Origin: Actinoplanes campanulatus
Lineage (GTDB): Bacteria > Actinomycetota > Actinomycetes > Mycobacteriales > Micromonosporaceae
DNA: 64,000 nt
Assembly (NCBI RefSeq): GCF_014647795.1
Contig: NZ_BMPW01000034.1
Span: forward strand, 1-64,000
Reading direction: 5' to 3'
Made by a program: the position numbers and the translations under genes. The first letter of the stretch is position 1; every line of letters begins with the position of its first letter. Positions 26,857-39,014 of this stretch are shown here, in pieces. Below the pieces are notes generated by a model. It made no database searches and was not told where the DNA came from. It was given only the letters and a program-made list of their open reading frames with translations.

Positions 26857-27183
26857 GTGGAGCGTCCCGAGCTGTCCATCACGGTTCAGCGCACCCCGGA
26901 CGAGGTCGTCATCCAGCTCGCCGGGGAAATCGATGTGCTCACGGTCACCGAGCTGGCCTCCGTCGTCAATGAAGTCCTGGCCGAGCCGCCGGCCCGGATC
27001 GTGCTGGACATGGCCGGCGTGACGTTCTGTGACTCCCAGGGCCTCGGCACGCTGGTGGTGCTCAGCCGCAAGGCGCAGCACACACAGGTGGTGCTCGCGC
27101 TGGTGAATGTCGGTGACTTCCTGATGCGTGTGCTCGACATCACCGGGCTCCGATCCGCCCTGATGATCAGCAGCAACACCTGA
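26857..27183 (+). CDS. STAS-domain anti-sigma factor antagonist
   Basis: 108 aa, SpoIIAA/RsbV-type STAS fold: VIQLAGEIDVLTVTELASVVNEVL, then the phosphorylatable Ser in DMAGVTFCDSQGLGTLVVLSRK. Dephosphorylated antagonists bind RsbW-type kinases and free the sigma factor. GTG at 26857 gives the family length; an ATG at 26809 is in frame. No kinase partner is adjacent. The SpoIIE-type phosphatases at 34.7 and 43.9-47.8 kb could act on it (inference). Confidence 0.8.
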   Translation: MERPELSITVQRTPDEVVIQLAGEIDVLTVTELASVVNEVLAEPPARIVLDMAGVTFCDSQGLGTLVVLSRKAQHTQVVLALVNVGDFLMRVLDITGLRSALMISSNT

Positions 27184-27192
27184 CCGGCTGGC

Positions 27193-27213
27193 TGTGGATA
27201 ACGCTGTGGACAA
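27193..27213. promoter_or_regulatory. Tandem DnaA boxes
   Basis: TGTGGATAA and TGTGGACAA, three bases apart, are the complements of TTATCCACA and TTGTCCACA, the classic and the actinobacterial-preferred DnaA boxes. They occupy the 33-base gap between two convergent stop codons. Confidence 0.5.
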
Positions 27214-27216
27214 CCG

Positions 27217-27999
27217 CTAGCGGAAGTCGCCGCTGACGTTCTCGGCCACGTTCGCACCGGTGGTCGCGGTCGCGGCGTAGGAGTCCCCGTTCGCGTCCCG
27301 CCCGCCGGTGGCATGGGTGTACCGCGCGTAGAACGTGTAGGTCCCCGGTTCCAGGGTGTCGCCGGAGGACAGCACGAAGCGGTAGACCGCCGTCCTGGAC
27401 TCCTCGGTGACGGTGCTGGTCACGCTCGCGCCAGGTACCTGTTGGCTGCCACCGCGGGCGGTGAACCCGTCGGTCTTCGCGATCCGGATCGTCACCTCGA
27501 GGGCGGTGAGCCGCTCGCCGGTCGTCACCGTGACCACGCTGCTGGCCTGGGAGTCACCGTCCGGGGCGACCGAGCCGTCCGCCCACAGCGTGCTCTTCGC
27601 CGGGGCCACGCCGCTGGTGGCGACCGACGGGCTCGGCGACCGGCTGGGCGGCCGGGACTTCGGGGTGCGGCCGGGGACGGAGCTCGGGTTGCCGGTCGGG
27701 CCGATCGCGCTGGAGGCGGCCACACCGCTCGGGGTGGGCCCGGGCGTGACCGTCACCGAGGGGGTGGGCCCGGGAACCGGGTCGCCGTCGCCGGCGACCG
27801 CCCACTGCGCGAAGCCGCCGCCGCCGAGCACCGCGGCGACCGCCACGGCCGCTCCGGCGATCGTCCCCCGGGGGCGTTTCGCGACCTGGTTGCGCATGGC
27901 GGTCTGGGTGATCCGGTCGAGCATCGCCTCACGGTCCGGCCGGTGCGCCGCCGCCTCGGCGCGCAGTGCCGCGCGCAGCTCAGGTTCGATGAGCGTCAT
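27217..27999 (-). CDS. Membrane-anchored protein of unknown function
   Basis: 260 aa. A cytoplasmic N-terminus (LIEPELRAALRAEAAAHRPDREAMLDRITQ) resembles anti-sigma-like leaders, then a helix GTIAGAAVAVAAVLGGGGFAQWAV (about 45-68), a Pro/Ser/Thr linker to about 125, and a β-rich extracellular domain (SSVVTVTTGERLTALEVTIRI...TYTFYARYTHATGGRD). GGGGAGG precedes the ATG. It lies downstream of the pectate lyase. In actinobacteria this architecture often pairs with an ECF sigma factor; none is next to it here. Confidence 0.65.
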   Translation of the reverse strand: MTLIEPELRAALRAEAAAHRPDREAMLDRITQTAMRNQVAKRPRGTIAGAAVAVAAVLGGGGFAQWAVAGDGDPVPGPTPSVTVTPGPTPSGVAASSAIGPTGNPSSVPGRTPKSRPPSRSPSPSVATSGVAPAKSTLWADGSVAPDGDSQASSVVTVTTGERLTALEVTIRIAKTDGFTARGGSQQVPGASVTSTVTEESRTAVYRFVLSSGDTLEPGTYTFYARYTHATGGRDANGDSYAATATTGANVAENVSGDFR

Positions 28000-28062
28000 C
28001 GCGCCGCCTCCCCACCGTCGATTCGGGCCAGGGCGACATCGGCACCCTTCGGTTCCTCCGGC

Positions 28063-28096
28063 CGTGGCCGCCGGGCAGAGCCTCCCGGCGGCCACG
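28063..28096 (-). terminator. Terminator of the pectate lyase gene
   Basis: CGTGGCCGCCGGG and CCCGGCGGCCACG form a perfect 13-bp stem with an 8-base loop, starting five bases after the stop codon on the minus strand. Confidence 0.85.
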
Positions 28097-28100
28097 ACGA

Positions 28101-29540
28101 TCACTTGAAGGTGATGTCGGACTCGTTGTAGAGGCAGTTGACGCCGTCGGCGCCGGTGCCGATCTTGGTCGGTTCCTTGCCGGAGCTGTTGCCGGTGAAC
28201 TTGACGCAGATGTCCAGGCTCTTCTTGCCGACCACGGTGACCTTGGAGATCGTGGCGGTGTCGCCGTAGTTGGTGTTGATGCCGACCAGGCTGCCGGCCG
28301 GGGCGGTGGCGACCACGTTCTGCACCACGACGGCGCGCTTGTGCTGCGTCGAGCAGTTGCCGCACGACCGGTACAGCTTGCCGAAGTCCTCGACCTGGAA
28401 GTTCTTGATGGTCAGCGTGCCGCCGCCGTTGTGCTGGAAGACCTTGTCGTCCGCACCCTTGGCGCCGCCACCGTCCACGGTGTAGGTGGCCGAGGTGCCG
28501 CCCTTGAAAGTGGCCGCGTCCTCACCGACGTTCTCCCACCACACGTTGATCAGCGTGCAGGAGCCGGAGCAGTGGATGCCGTCGGCGGCCGGGGCGCCGA
28601 GGATGACGTTCTTCAGCACCGCGCCGTCGGCCAGCTTGAAGATCGGGTCCTGCGACTCGTCCTGGGAGTCGCTGCCCAGGTCGCCGCTGCCGAAGTAGCG
28701 GACGTTGCCGCCGTCGAGCGTGCCGGACACGGCGATGGTCGCGGTGACCGCCTTCTCGCCGGTCGCGGACGGCCACGCGGCGCTCGTGCTGGTGGCGGTG
28801 GCGGTCGGGGTGGCCGTAGCGGTCTTGGTGGCGGTCGGGGTGGCCGTAGCGGTCTTGGTGGCGGTCGGCGACGCGGTCGCCGAGGAGGTCGCGCCGGCGC
28901 CGAGGGCGGCCACCGAGACGTCGTCGAACTCGGCCGAGGCGTAGCTGGTGACCAGGCCGATCCGGCCGGCGCCGGCGAGCGAACCGGCGCCGGAGGCGAC
29001 CTTGGCGCCGTCCAGGTAGCCGGTGACGGTGCTGCCGGAGACGTCCACCTTGAGGGTGTGCCACGCGGCCGGGTCGCTCACCACGGCCGAGCCGAGGCTG
29101 GTGATCGTGCTGCCCTTGACCGCCTGGAGCTCGGCCCTGCCGGCCGAGGTCAGGGCGAGCCGGTACATGGTGGAGGAGCCGCTGGCCCGGGCCGCGACAC
29201 CGGCCAGGCCCCTGCTCAGGTCAAGCCCTTTGACCTTGGCCTCGACCGAGTAGTTGGTCCAGGAGGTCTCACCGGCGAAGACCCGGGCGAGCTCGCTGTC
29301 GGCCTTGGCCTGCTTGTAGACCTTGGAGCCGTCGGAGACCACGGACCAGGTGCCGCCGGACTTGGACCAGTTGCCCGCGCCGCTCTCGAAGTCGTCGCTG
29401 AACAGGGTGCCGGCCGAGGCGGACGGGACGAGGACGGCGACCAGCGCGGTGACGGCGCCGGCCGCACCGGCCGCGCCGAGGCCCATGACCAGACGACGGC
29501 GACGCCGGCTCGGGGTCGCGCTAGGCATTGCGTGCCGCAT
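28101..29540 (-). CDS. Secreted pectate lyase (PL3-type) with N-terminal lectin-like domain
   Basis: 479 aa. Tat/Sec-like signal RRRRRLVMGLGAAGAAGAVTALVAVLVPSASA; residues about 45-215 form a concanavalin-like (LamG-type) domain; a (TATPTATK)n linker; and a C-terminal β-helix with GAPAADGIHCSGSCTLINVWWENVGEDAATFKG and DDKVFQHNGGGTLTIKNFQVEDFGKLYRSCGNC, the PL3 pectate lyase core. It cleaves polygalacturonate by β-elimination, consistent with a soil or plant-litter lifestyle. ATG at 29540 is preferred (AGGAGC five bases upstream) over a GTG five codons earlier. Confidence 0.88.
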   Translation of the reverse strand: MRHAMPSATPSRRRRRLVMGLGAAGAAGAVTALVAVLVPSASAGTLFSDDFESGAGNWSKSGGTWSVVSDGSKVYKQAKADSELARVFAGETSWTNYSVEAKVKGLDLSRGLAGVAARASGSSTMYRLALTSAGRAELQAVKGSTITSLGSAVVSDPAAWHTLKVDVSGSTVTGYLDGAKVASGAGSLAGAGRIGLVTSYASAEFDDVSVAALGAGATSSATASPTATKTATATPTATKTATATPTATATSTSAAWPSATGEKAVTATIAVSGTLDGGNVRYFGSGDLGSDSQDESQDPIFKLADGAVLKNVILGAPAADGIHCSGSCTLINVWWENVGEDAATFKGGTSATYTVDGGGAKGADDKVFQHNGGGTLTIKNFQVEDFGKLYRSCGNCSTQHKRAVVVQNVVATAPAGSLVGINTNYGDTATISKVTVVGKKSLDICVKFTGNSSGKEPTKIGTGADGVNCLYNESDITFK

Positions 29541-29647
29541 GTTGCTCCTACTCACGGGAAGAGATGATCAAAGTGATCACGCCCCGGTAGTGGTGCGGCT
29601 GCCCAGCAAAGTTGTTCTTTGTGACCCAGGTCACATCAGGCCCGGGT

Positions 29648-30196
29648 TCAGTCTCCCCAGCGGGCCTTTTCCAGCAGGTCGAGCGCTTCGGCGGCGGCCT
29701 GCTCGCCACCGGCACGCAGCACCCGGGCGGCCTCGTCGACCGTCCCGGTCAGGCGGTGCCACTGCGCCTCCCGCTCCTTCGACGCCTCGGCCTGCGCCTT
29801 GAGCTGCTGGTTCTTCACCCACAGCTCGACGAAGATGGAGACCTTGGCGCGGAGCACCCACGGGTCGAACGGCTTGGTGAGGTAGTCGACGGCGCCCACG
29901 GCATAGCCCCGGAGGGCGAGCTGGGCGTCCCGGTCGGCCGCGGTGAGGAACAGGATCGGCACGTGCCGGGTCCGCTCACGGCGCTTGATGTGGCTGGCCG
30001 TCTCGAACCCGTCCATGTTCGGCATGTGCGCGTCCAGCAGGATCACCGCGAAATCGTCGGTGAGCAGCTGTTTGAGCGCGGCCTCCCCGCTCTCCACGGC
30101 CACCGCCGTGACAGGCAGGCCCTGGAGGATCGCCTCCAGAGCCAGCAGGTTGTCCCGCCGGTCATCGACCAGCAGCGCCTTGGCGCGCTCACCCAC
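29648..30196 (-). CDS. Response regulator with helical C-terminus
   Basis: 182 aa. Receiver domain residues 5-120: acidic pair VDDRRD, phospho-Asp in FAVILLDAHMPNMDG, Lys in DYLTKPFDP. The C-terminal ~60 residues are helical and charged (KNQQLKAQAEASKEREAQW) without a DNA-binding domain, so output is likely by protein contact. It lies 29 bases downstream of the giant hybrid kinase gene on the same strand and is a candidate phosphate acceptor of it. Confidence 0.82.
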   Translation of the reverse strand: MGERAKALLVDDRRDNLLALEAILQGLPVTAVAVESGEAALKQLLTDDFAVILLDAHMPNMDGFETASHIKRRERTRHVPILFLTAADRDAQLALRGYAVGAVDYLTKPFDPWVLRAKVSIFVELWVKNQQLKAQAEASKEREAQWHRLTGTVDEAARVLRAGGEQAAAEALDLLEKARWGD

Positions 30197-30225
30197 GCTT
30201 GATCACCCCACCCAGGTCGTGCCTC

Positions 30226-34617
<4,392 letters not shown>

Positions 34618-34650
34618 GCTGTCCTCACTCGCTGTCTACCGCCGGGGGTC

Positions 34651-34678
34651 CCTATCCTCTCTCGCCCTACCGGGTCAA
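34651..34678 (-). promoter_or_regulatory. Candidate promoter of the hybrid kinase gene
   Basis: TTGACC at 34673-34678 and GATAGG at 34651-34656 on the minus strand, 16 bases apart, about 30 bases before the ATG; GAGG lies just before the start. The 60-base divergent region also has to hold the phosphatase promoter. Confidence 0.45.
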
Positions 34679-36765
34679 TGCGAGAGACGACTTTGTGCAT
34701 ACACCCGTCCACGGGAGAGGATGCATGGGTGCCAGCCGAGGTCGGAACCAGGACGAGCATCCCTACCGGTGCCCCGTCCGAGGCTCTGGTGCGCCGGACC
34801 AGGTTGCCCAACGACCGTCGTACCCCGGCGGCGGCGCGCGCACTCGTCCGTTCGGTGCTCGAGGAGACCGGTCTGGTCGGCCTGCTCAACGAGGCTCTGC
34901 TGCTGACCACCGAGCTGTCCACCAACGCCGTGGTGCACGCCAACACGGAGCTGGAGATCGAGGTGACCGCCGACCCGGGCGGGCTCACCGTGACCGTCAC
35001 CGACTTCGCCCCCGGCCCGGTCGAGCAGCTCGCCGTCGGCCCGCGCAACGAGTCGGCGGAGATCGGCGAGGTCGCCGAGCGGGGCCGCGGCCTGCTCCTG
35101 GTCGACCATTTCGCCAGCCGCTGGGGCACCGTGCACGAGGGCGACGGCAAGGGCGTCTGGTTCCGGCTCGACCAGCGCGACGACGCCGGCGTCCCGGTCC
35201 GCCTGCCCAGCGCCGCCGAGACACCCAGCCTGGGCGCGCTCACCGGCCTGCTGCGCAGCGGCTCCGACCGGCACTCCGAGGAGGGGCTCGCCGACCTCGC
35301 GGCCGACCTGCTGTCTCGGCTGGCCCGGCTGACCGGCGCGGCCGGCGGGGTGGTGCGCCTGGACCGGGGCGACGGGATGGGCCGTCAGCTGCTGGCCCGG
35401 TACGGCCGGGCCCCCCGGGACAACGCCGACACCATCCGGGTGCCGTTGACCGTGCAGCGGCCGTACTCGGGAGAGCTGGAGCTGGACGCGGCCCCCGAGG
35501 GGTACGCGCTGGCACTGGGCGCCATGGTCGCCGAGCGGTTCTCCCTGCACCTGGAGAACGACCGCCTGCGCCGCGCCGACATCCGCCGGCAGACCTGGAT
35601 CACCTTCCTGGCCGAGGCCAGCGAACTGCTCGCCCAGTCCCTCGACGTGAACCTGACGATGGCCCTCATCCCGCAGTTGGTGGTGCCCCGGCTGGGCCAG
35701 TGGTGCGCGGTGCACACCACCGACGCGTGGGGCCGGCTGCAACTGGCCGCCGCCACCCACGCCGACGAGTCGGCGCTGGCCGAGCTGCACACCACGCTGG
35801 CCGACACCGGCCCGGAGTCGCTGCTGGCCCGGCTGGAGGAGGCGTCCCGGCTGGGCACCCAGGTGATGTTCGGCTCGCCGCTGGAGGGTTACGCGCTGCC
35901 GCTGGTCGCCCGAGGCGCCCGGCTCGGCACGCTGGCGGTCGGGCGGCACCCGAAACACCGGCACGACGCCGACGAGGTGGCCGTCCTGGAGGACGTCGCC
36001 CGGCGGGCCGCGCTGGCCATAGACAACGCCCGGATCCACGACGAACGGCGTACGGTCGCGCGCACCCTCCAGGCCTCGCTGCTGCCGCCGGCGCTGCCCC
36101 GGGTGGAGGGCATCGGCTTCGCCGCGGAGTACGTTCCGACCGGCTCCGAGGTGGGCGGCGACTTCTACGACGTGGTCCCGTTCGGCGCCGACCAGTGGCT
36201 CGTGGTGGTCGGCGACGTGTCCGGCAAGGGCGTCCAGGCGGCCACCGTGACCGGCCTGGTCCGGGACGTGATCCGGATCCTCGTCGACGACGGCAAGGCG
36301 CTCACCGAGATCCTGCACCGGGTCAACCGCACACTGGTGCAGCGCGGCGGCGGGCGGTACTGCACGCTCGCCATGGCCTCGGTCACCCGGCAGCCGGGCG
36401 ACGTCCTCAGCGTCTGCCTGCACCTGGCCGGGCACGACCGGGCCGTGCTGGTCCGCGCGGACGGCCGGACCGCCTTCGTCGGCGAGGGCGGGACCGCACT
36501 GGGCCTGCTGGAGACGATCACCTCGCCCGACGTGTCGATCACGCTGGGCTCCGGCGACTCGCTGATCTTCTACACCGACGGGGTCACCGAGCGGCGCCGC
36601 GGCCGGGAGCTCTTCGGCTCGAGCCGGCTGCGTGAGTCGGCCGCCCCGCTGGCCGGGTATCCGGCCGACGTGATGGCGGCCCGGCTGCGGTCCACGACGA
36701 TCAACTTCTCGGTCGAAGAGCCGCGCGACGACATCGCCATCCTGGTGCTGCGCAACGACGCCTGA
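34678..36765 (+). CDS. SpoIIE-family phosphatase with ATPase and GAF domains
   Basis: 695 aa. RsbW/RsbT-like ATPase domain at about 40-165 (N-box LLLTTELSTNAVVHA; G box RGRGLLLVDHFA), a GAF region (about 310-450), and a C-terminal PP2C (about 460-690) with EVGGDFYDVV, GDVSGKGVQAATVT and FYTDGVTERR. Such proteins dephosphorylate STAS antagonists; the fused ATPase may be a built-in kinase or anti-sigma. Divergent from the hybrid kinase, implying a common signalling circuit. The start is uncertain; TTG at 34693 and GTG at 34729 are alternatives. Confidence 0.88.
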   Translation: MRETTLCIHPSTGEDAWVPAEVGTRTSIPTGAPSEALVRRTRLPNDRRTPAAARALVRSVLEETGLVGLLNEALLLTTELSTNAVVHANTELEIEVTADPGGLTVTVTDFAPGPVEQLAVGPRNESAEIGEVAERGRGLLLVDHFASRWGTVHEGDGKGVWFRLDQRDDAGVPVRLPSAAETPSLGALTGLLRSGSDRHSEEGLADLAADLLSRLARLTGAAGGVVRLDRGDGMGRQLLARYGRAPRDNADTIRVPLTVQRPYSGELELDAAPEGYALALGAMVAERFSLHLENDRLRRADIRRQTWITFLAEASELLAQSLDVNLTMALIPQLVVPRLGQWCAVHTTDAWGRLQLAAATHADESALAELHTTLADTGPESLLARLEEASRLGTQVMFGSPLEGYALPLVARGARLGTLAVGRHPKHRHDADEVAVLEDVARRAALAIDNARIHDERRTVARTLQASLLPPALPRVEGIGFAAEYVPTGSEVGGDFYDVVPFGADQWLVVVGDVSGKGVQAATVTGLVRDVIRILVDDGKALTEILHRVNRTLVQRGGGRYCTLAMASVTRQPGDVLSVCLHLAGHDRAVLVRADGRTAFVGEGGTALGLLETITSPDVSITLGSGDSLIFYTDGVTERRRGRELFGSSRLRESAAPLAGYPADVMAARLRSTTINFSVEEPRDDIAILVLRNDA

Positions 36766-36798
36766 TTCCTGTCGTACCCCGGTGGCAGGGTCGGCGCC

Positions 36799-36864
36799 AT
36801 GAAGACGCAGTACTGCACCGCCACCACGATCGACGGTCACCTCGCCGACGCGCGGACGGCATGA
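36799..36864 (+). pseudogene. Truncated DHFR-like (RibD C-terminal) fragment
   Basis: Codes 21 residues, MKTQYCTATTIDGHLADARTA, then TGA. This matches the first 20 residues of the intact gene at 37110 (AKTQYYTATSIDGYIADEN). A paralogue or duplicate lost all but its start. The following gap to 37109 holds two hairpins (36884-36922, arms GGTCCCAC/GTGGGACC; 36966-37003, arms GGTGGCGGG/CCCGCCACC) and no gene. Confidence 0.75.
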
Positions 36865-37109
36865 GATCCGAGATGTGAGAGTCGGTCCCACCCGGTCCTG
36901 CGTTGGAGTACGGTGTGGGACCCCGCGGCGTGCTTTCCCGCAGGCCGTGGCGCCGGGCCGGTGACGGTGGCGGGCTGGGTGCGGCAACGCCCGACCCGCC
37001 ACCGGCACCCCGCCTCGCCCTTCCGGAACCCCGCACACTCACCACGGCGCCTTCCGCGGCCTAGCCGATCCGCCCTTTTTGTCGCCGGAGCCGTGGCATG
37101 GTGATGGTC

Positions 37110-37724
37110 ATGGCGAAGACGCAGTACTACACCGCCACCAGCATTGACGGCTATATCGCCGACGAGAACAACTCGCTGGAGTGGCTCTTCGAGGTCGACG
37201 AGGGCACCGAGAACCCGTTCGGCGAGTTCTTCGAGGGTGTCGGTGCGTTCGCCATGGGCGCGACCACCTACGAGTGGATCCTGGAGCACGACAACCTGGT
37301 CGAGGAGCCGGAGAACTGGCACGACATGTACGGCGACGTCCCGTGCTGGGTCTTCACCCACCGCGACCTGCCGCTGGTGCCGGACGCCAACATCTTCATG
37401 ATCAGTGGCGACGTCCGCCGCGTGCACGAGGCCATGATGGTCGCAGCCCAGGGCCGGAACGTCTGGCTGGCCGGCGGCGGCAACCTGGTGGGACAGTTCG
37501 TCGCCGAGGGCCTGCTCGACGAGATCATCCTCGGGATCGTGCCGGCCATCCTCGGCAACGGCGTCCCGATGCTGCGCCACCGCCTGCTGGTCAACGACCT
37601 GGTCCTCACCAACATTCGCGAGGTCGGCCAGTTCGCCTACCTCACCTATGCCGTCGGCGACGTCGCCCGGCTGGGCCGCCACCTGGCCGCCGAGGCGATC
37701 ACCCGGATCCCCGTCCTCCACTGA
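37110..37724 (+). CDS. Dihydrofolate reductase-like (RibD C-terminal) family protein
   Basis: 204 aa. N-terminal AKTQYYTATSIDGYIADENNSLEWLFE and the central VWLAGGGNLVGQFVAEGLLDEIILGIVPAILGNG are hallmarks of the RibD-C/DHFR-like reductase family (often annotated as dihydrofolate reductase family protein). It binds NAD(P)H; the substrate is unknown. Several ATGs are clustered (37098-37110); the last matches the start of the truncated paralogue just upstream. Confidence 0.8.
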   Translation: MAKTQYYTATSIDGYIADENNSLEWLFEVDEGTENPFGEFFEGVGAFAMGATTYEWILEHDNLVEEPENWHDMYGDVPCWVFTHRDLPLVPDANIFMISGDVRRVHEAMMVAAQGRNVWLAGGGNLVGQFVAEGLLDEIILGIVPAILGNGVPMLRHRLLVNDLVLTNIREVGQFAYLTYAVGDVARLGRHLAAEAITRIPVLH

Positions 37725-37744
37725 CGCCCGCGCTTCGCGCAGCT

Positions 37745-37796
37745 CCGATCTTGGACGTTTCGCCACCGCCCGCGGTGGCGAATCGTCCAAGATCGG
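37745..37796. terminator. Bidirectional terminator between convergent genes
   Basis: CCGATCTTGGACG...TTCGCCACCGC pairs with GCGGTGGCGAA...CGTCCAAGATCGG, a stem of about 24 bp with one mismatch, between the DHFR-like gene and the FAD oxidoreductase gene. Confidence 0.85.
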
Positions 37797-37807
37797 CATA
37801 AGGGTCG

Positions 37808-38908
37808 TCAGAGGAGGTCCGCTGGGCGGGCCATCTCCATCTGGGCGGCCAGCTCGGGTGGCGCGGTCAGCACCACGACGCGGCCACCCCGGCCCAGCAG
37901 CACCTGTTTGAGGCCGACCACCACATCACCGATCCGGGCCGCGCTCAGCCCGCGGGGCAGCACGGCGTGGACCACCCCGGCGCCCGCTGAGCCGCGGACC
38001 GGGACGGGCAGGCCGACCACGTCACGCAGCGTGTAGCCCACCGAGTGCAGGTCGCGGGACCGCACCCGGATCCGCAGCACCACATCGGAGACGCCGAACG
38101 AATACCGGCCCCACCACGGCGGTGGCTCCGCCCGGATCACCGCCCGCGGGCCGAGCTGCCGGGCCAGCCGCCCGGCGCCGGTGGCGACCCCGGTGGTTGG
38201 GCCCTCCAGCAGCAGCGCGAGCGTGCCCGCGCCGGCGGCCGGCAGGTCCACCTCGACCCCGCTCAGCGCGAGATCCTGCGTCACCACCTGCGCGACCAGC
38301 TCACCGACCTCGGTCGGCGTCGACACCGGACGGGTCACCCAGCGCCGGGCCTCGGGCAGATCCTCCAGCGGCAGCAGCGCCGCGGTGAGCACCTCGCCGG
38401 ACGGCCCCTCCCACTCGGCCGTCTCGGCGAACCGCCCGGCCGGATCCACCAGGCTCACGCTCAGCGCCTGCCCGGCCGGCGCGCCGAACCGGTGCCGCAG
38501 CGGGCCCGACTCGTTCGTGGCCAGCACGCCGCCGATCGTGGCGCCGGGCGACGGCGGGTCGAGGGTGAGCCGGCGGCCGTGCGACCGGAGCACGGCCTGC
38601 GCCACCTCGACCGGGGTGCCGGCCGCCACGATCGCGGTGGCGCCGTCGTGATCCCACATCCCGTTGAGACGGCCGGTGTCGATGACGAGATCGGGGTGCT
38701 CCCCACCCGTACCCCAATGGAATTTGCTCCCGGAACCGCGCGGCCGGACGCTGAGCCCGCGCTCGACGGCGATGTGGAGAAGCTCGGCGACCGCGCGTGG
38801 GGTGGCCGGGGAGGCGACGAAGCCGGCGCCGGAGTCGTCCGGCCGGCCGGCGCGGGCAGCACCGGGACCGCAGATCGCCACGAGCTCGGCGAGTATGGAA
38901 CCGCTCAC
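37808..38908 (-). CDS. FAD-binding oxidoreductase (GlcE-like)
   Basis: 366 aa. PCMH-type FAD-binding domain: VRPRGSGSKFHWG and DPPSPGATIGGVLATNESGPLRHRFGAPAGQ match glycolate oxidase subunit GlcE and related FAD-linked oxidases. Shorter than GlcD-type proteins, as expected for GlcE. No glcD or glcF is nearby, so the partner and substrate are unknown. GTG at 38908 is chosen (GGGGAGG eight bases upstream); the frame is open much further upstream without similarity. Confidence 0.75.
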   Translation of the reverse strand: MSGSILAELVAICGPGAARAGRPDDSGAGFVASPATPRAVAELLHIAVERGLSVRPRGSGSKFHWGTGGEHPDLVIDTGRLNGMWDHDGATAIVAAGTPVEVAQAVLRSHGRRLTLDPPSPGATIGGVLATNESGPLRHRFGAPAGQALSVSLVDPAGRFAETAEWEGPSGEVLTAALLPLEDLPEARRWVTRPVSTPTEVGELVAQVVTQDLALSGVEVDLPAAGAGTLALLLEGPTTGVATGAGRLARQLGPRAVIRAEPPPWWGRYSFGVSDVVLRIRVRSRDLHSVGYTLRDVVGLPVPVRGSAGAGVVHAVLPRGLSAARIGDVVVGLKQVLLGRGGRVVVLTAPPELAAQMEMARPADLL

Positions 38909-39014
38909 CCCGATGCCTCCCCACAACGAAGATCGTCCACTCTGGCACATCGTACACATGTTCGAATGGACGAGGTCCGTGTGTGTACGAAATCCGGCCG
39001 GTAACGTGTTTCCG

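Noticed and set aside
27193-27213. DnaA boxes as the replication origin
   Set aside because: Only two boxes in a 33-base gap and no dnaA, dnaN, gyrB or rpmH nearby.
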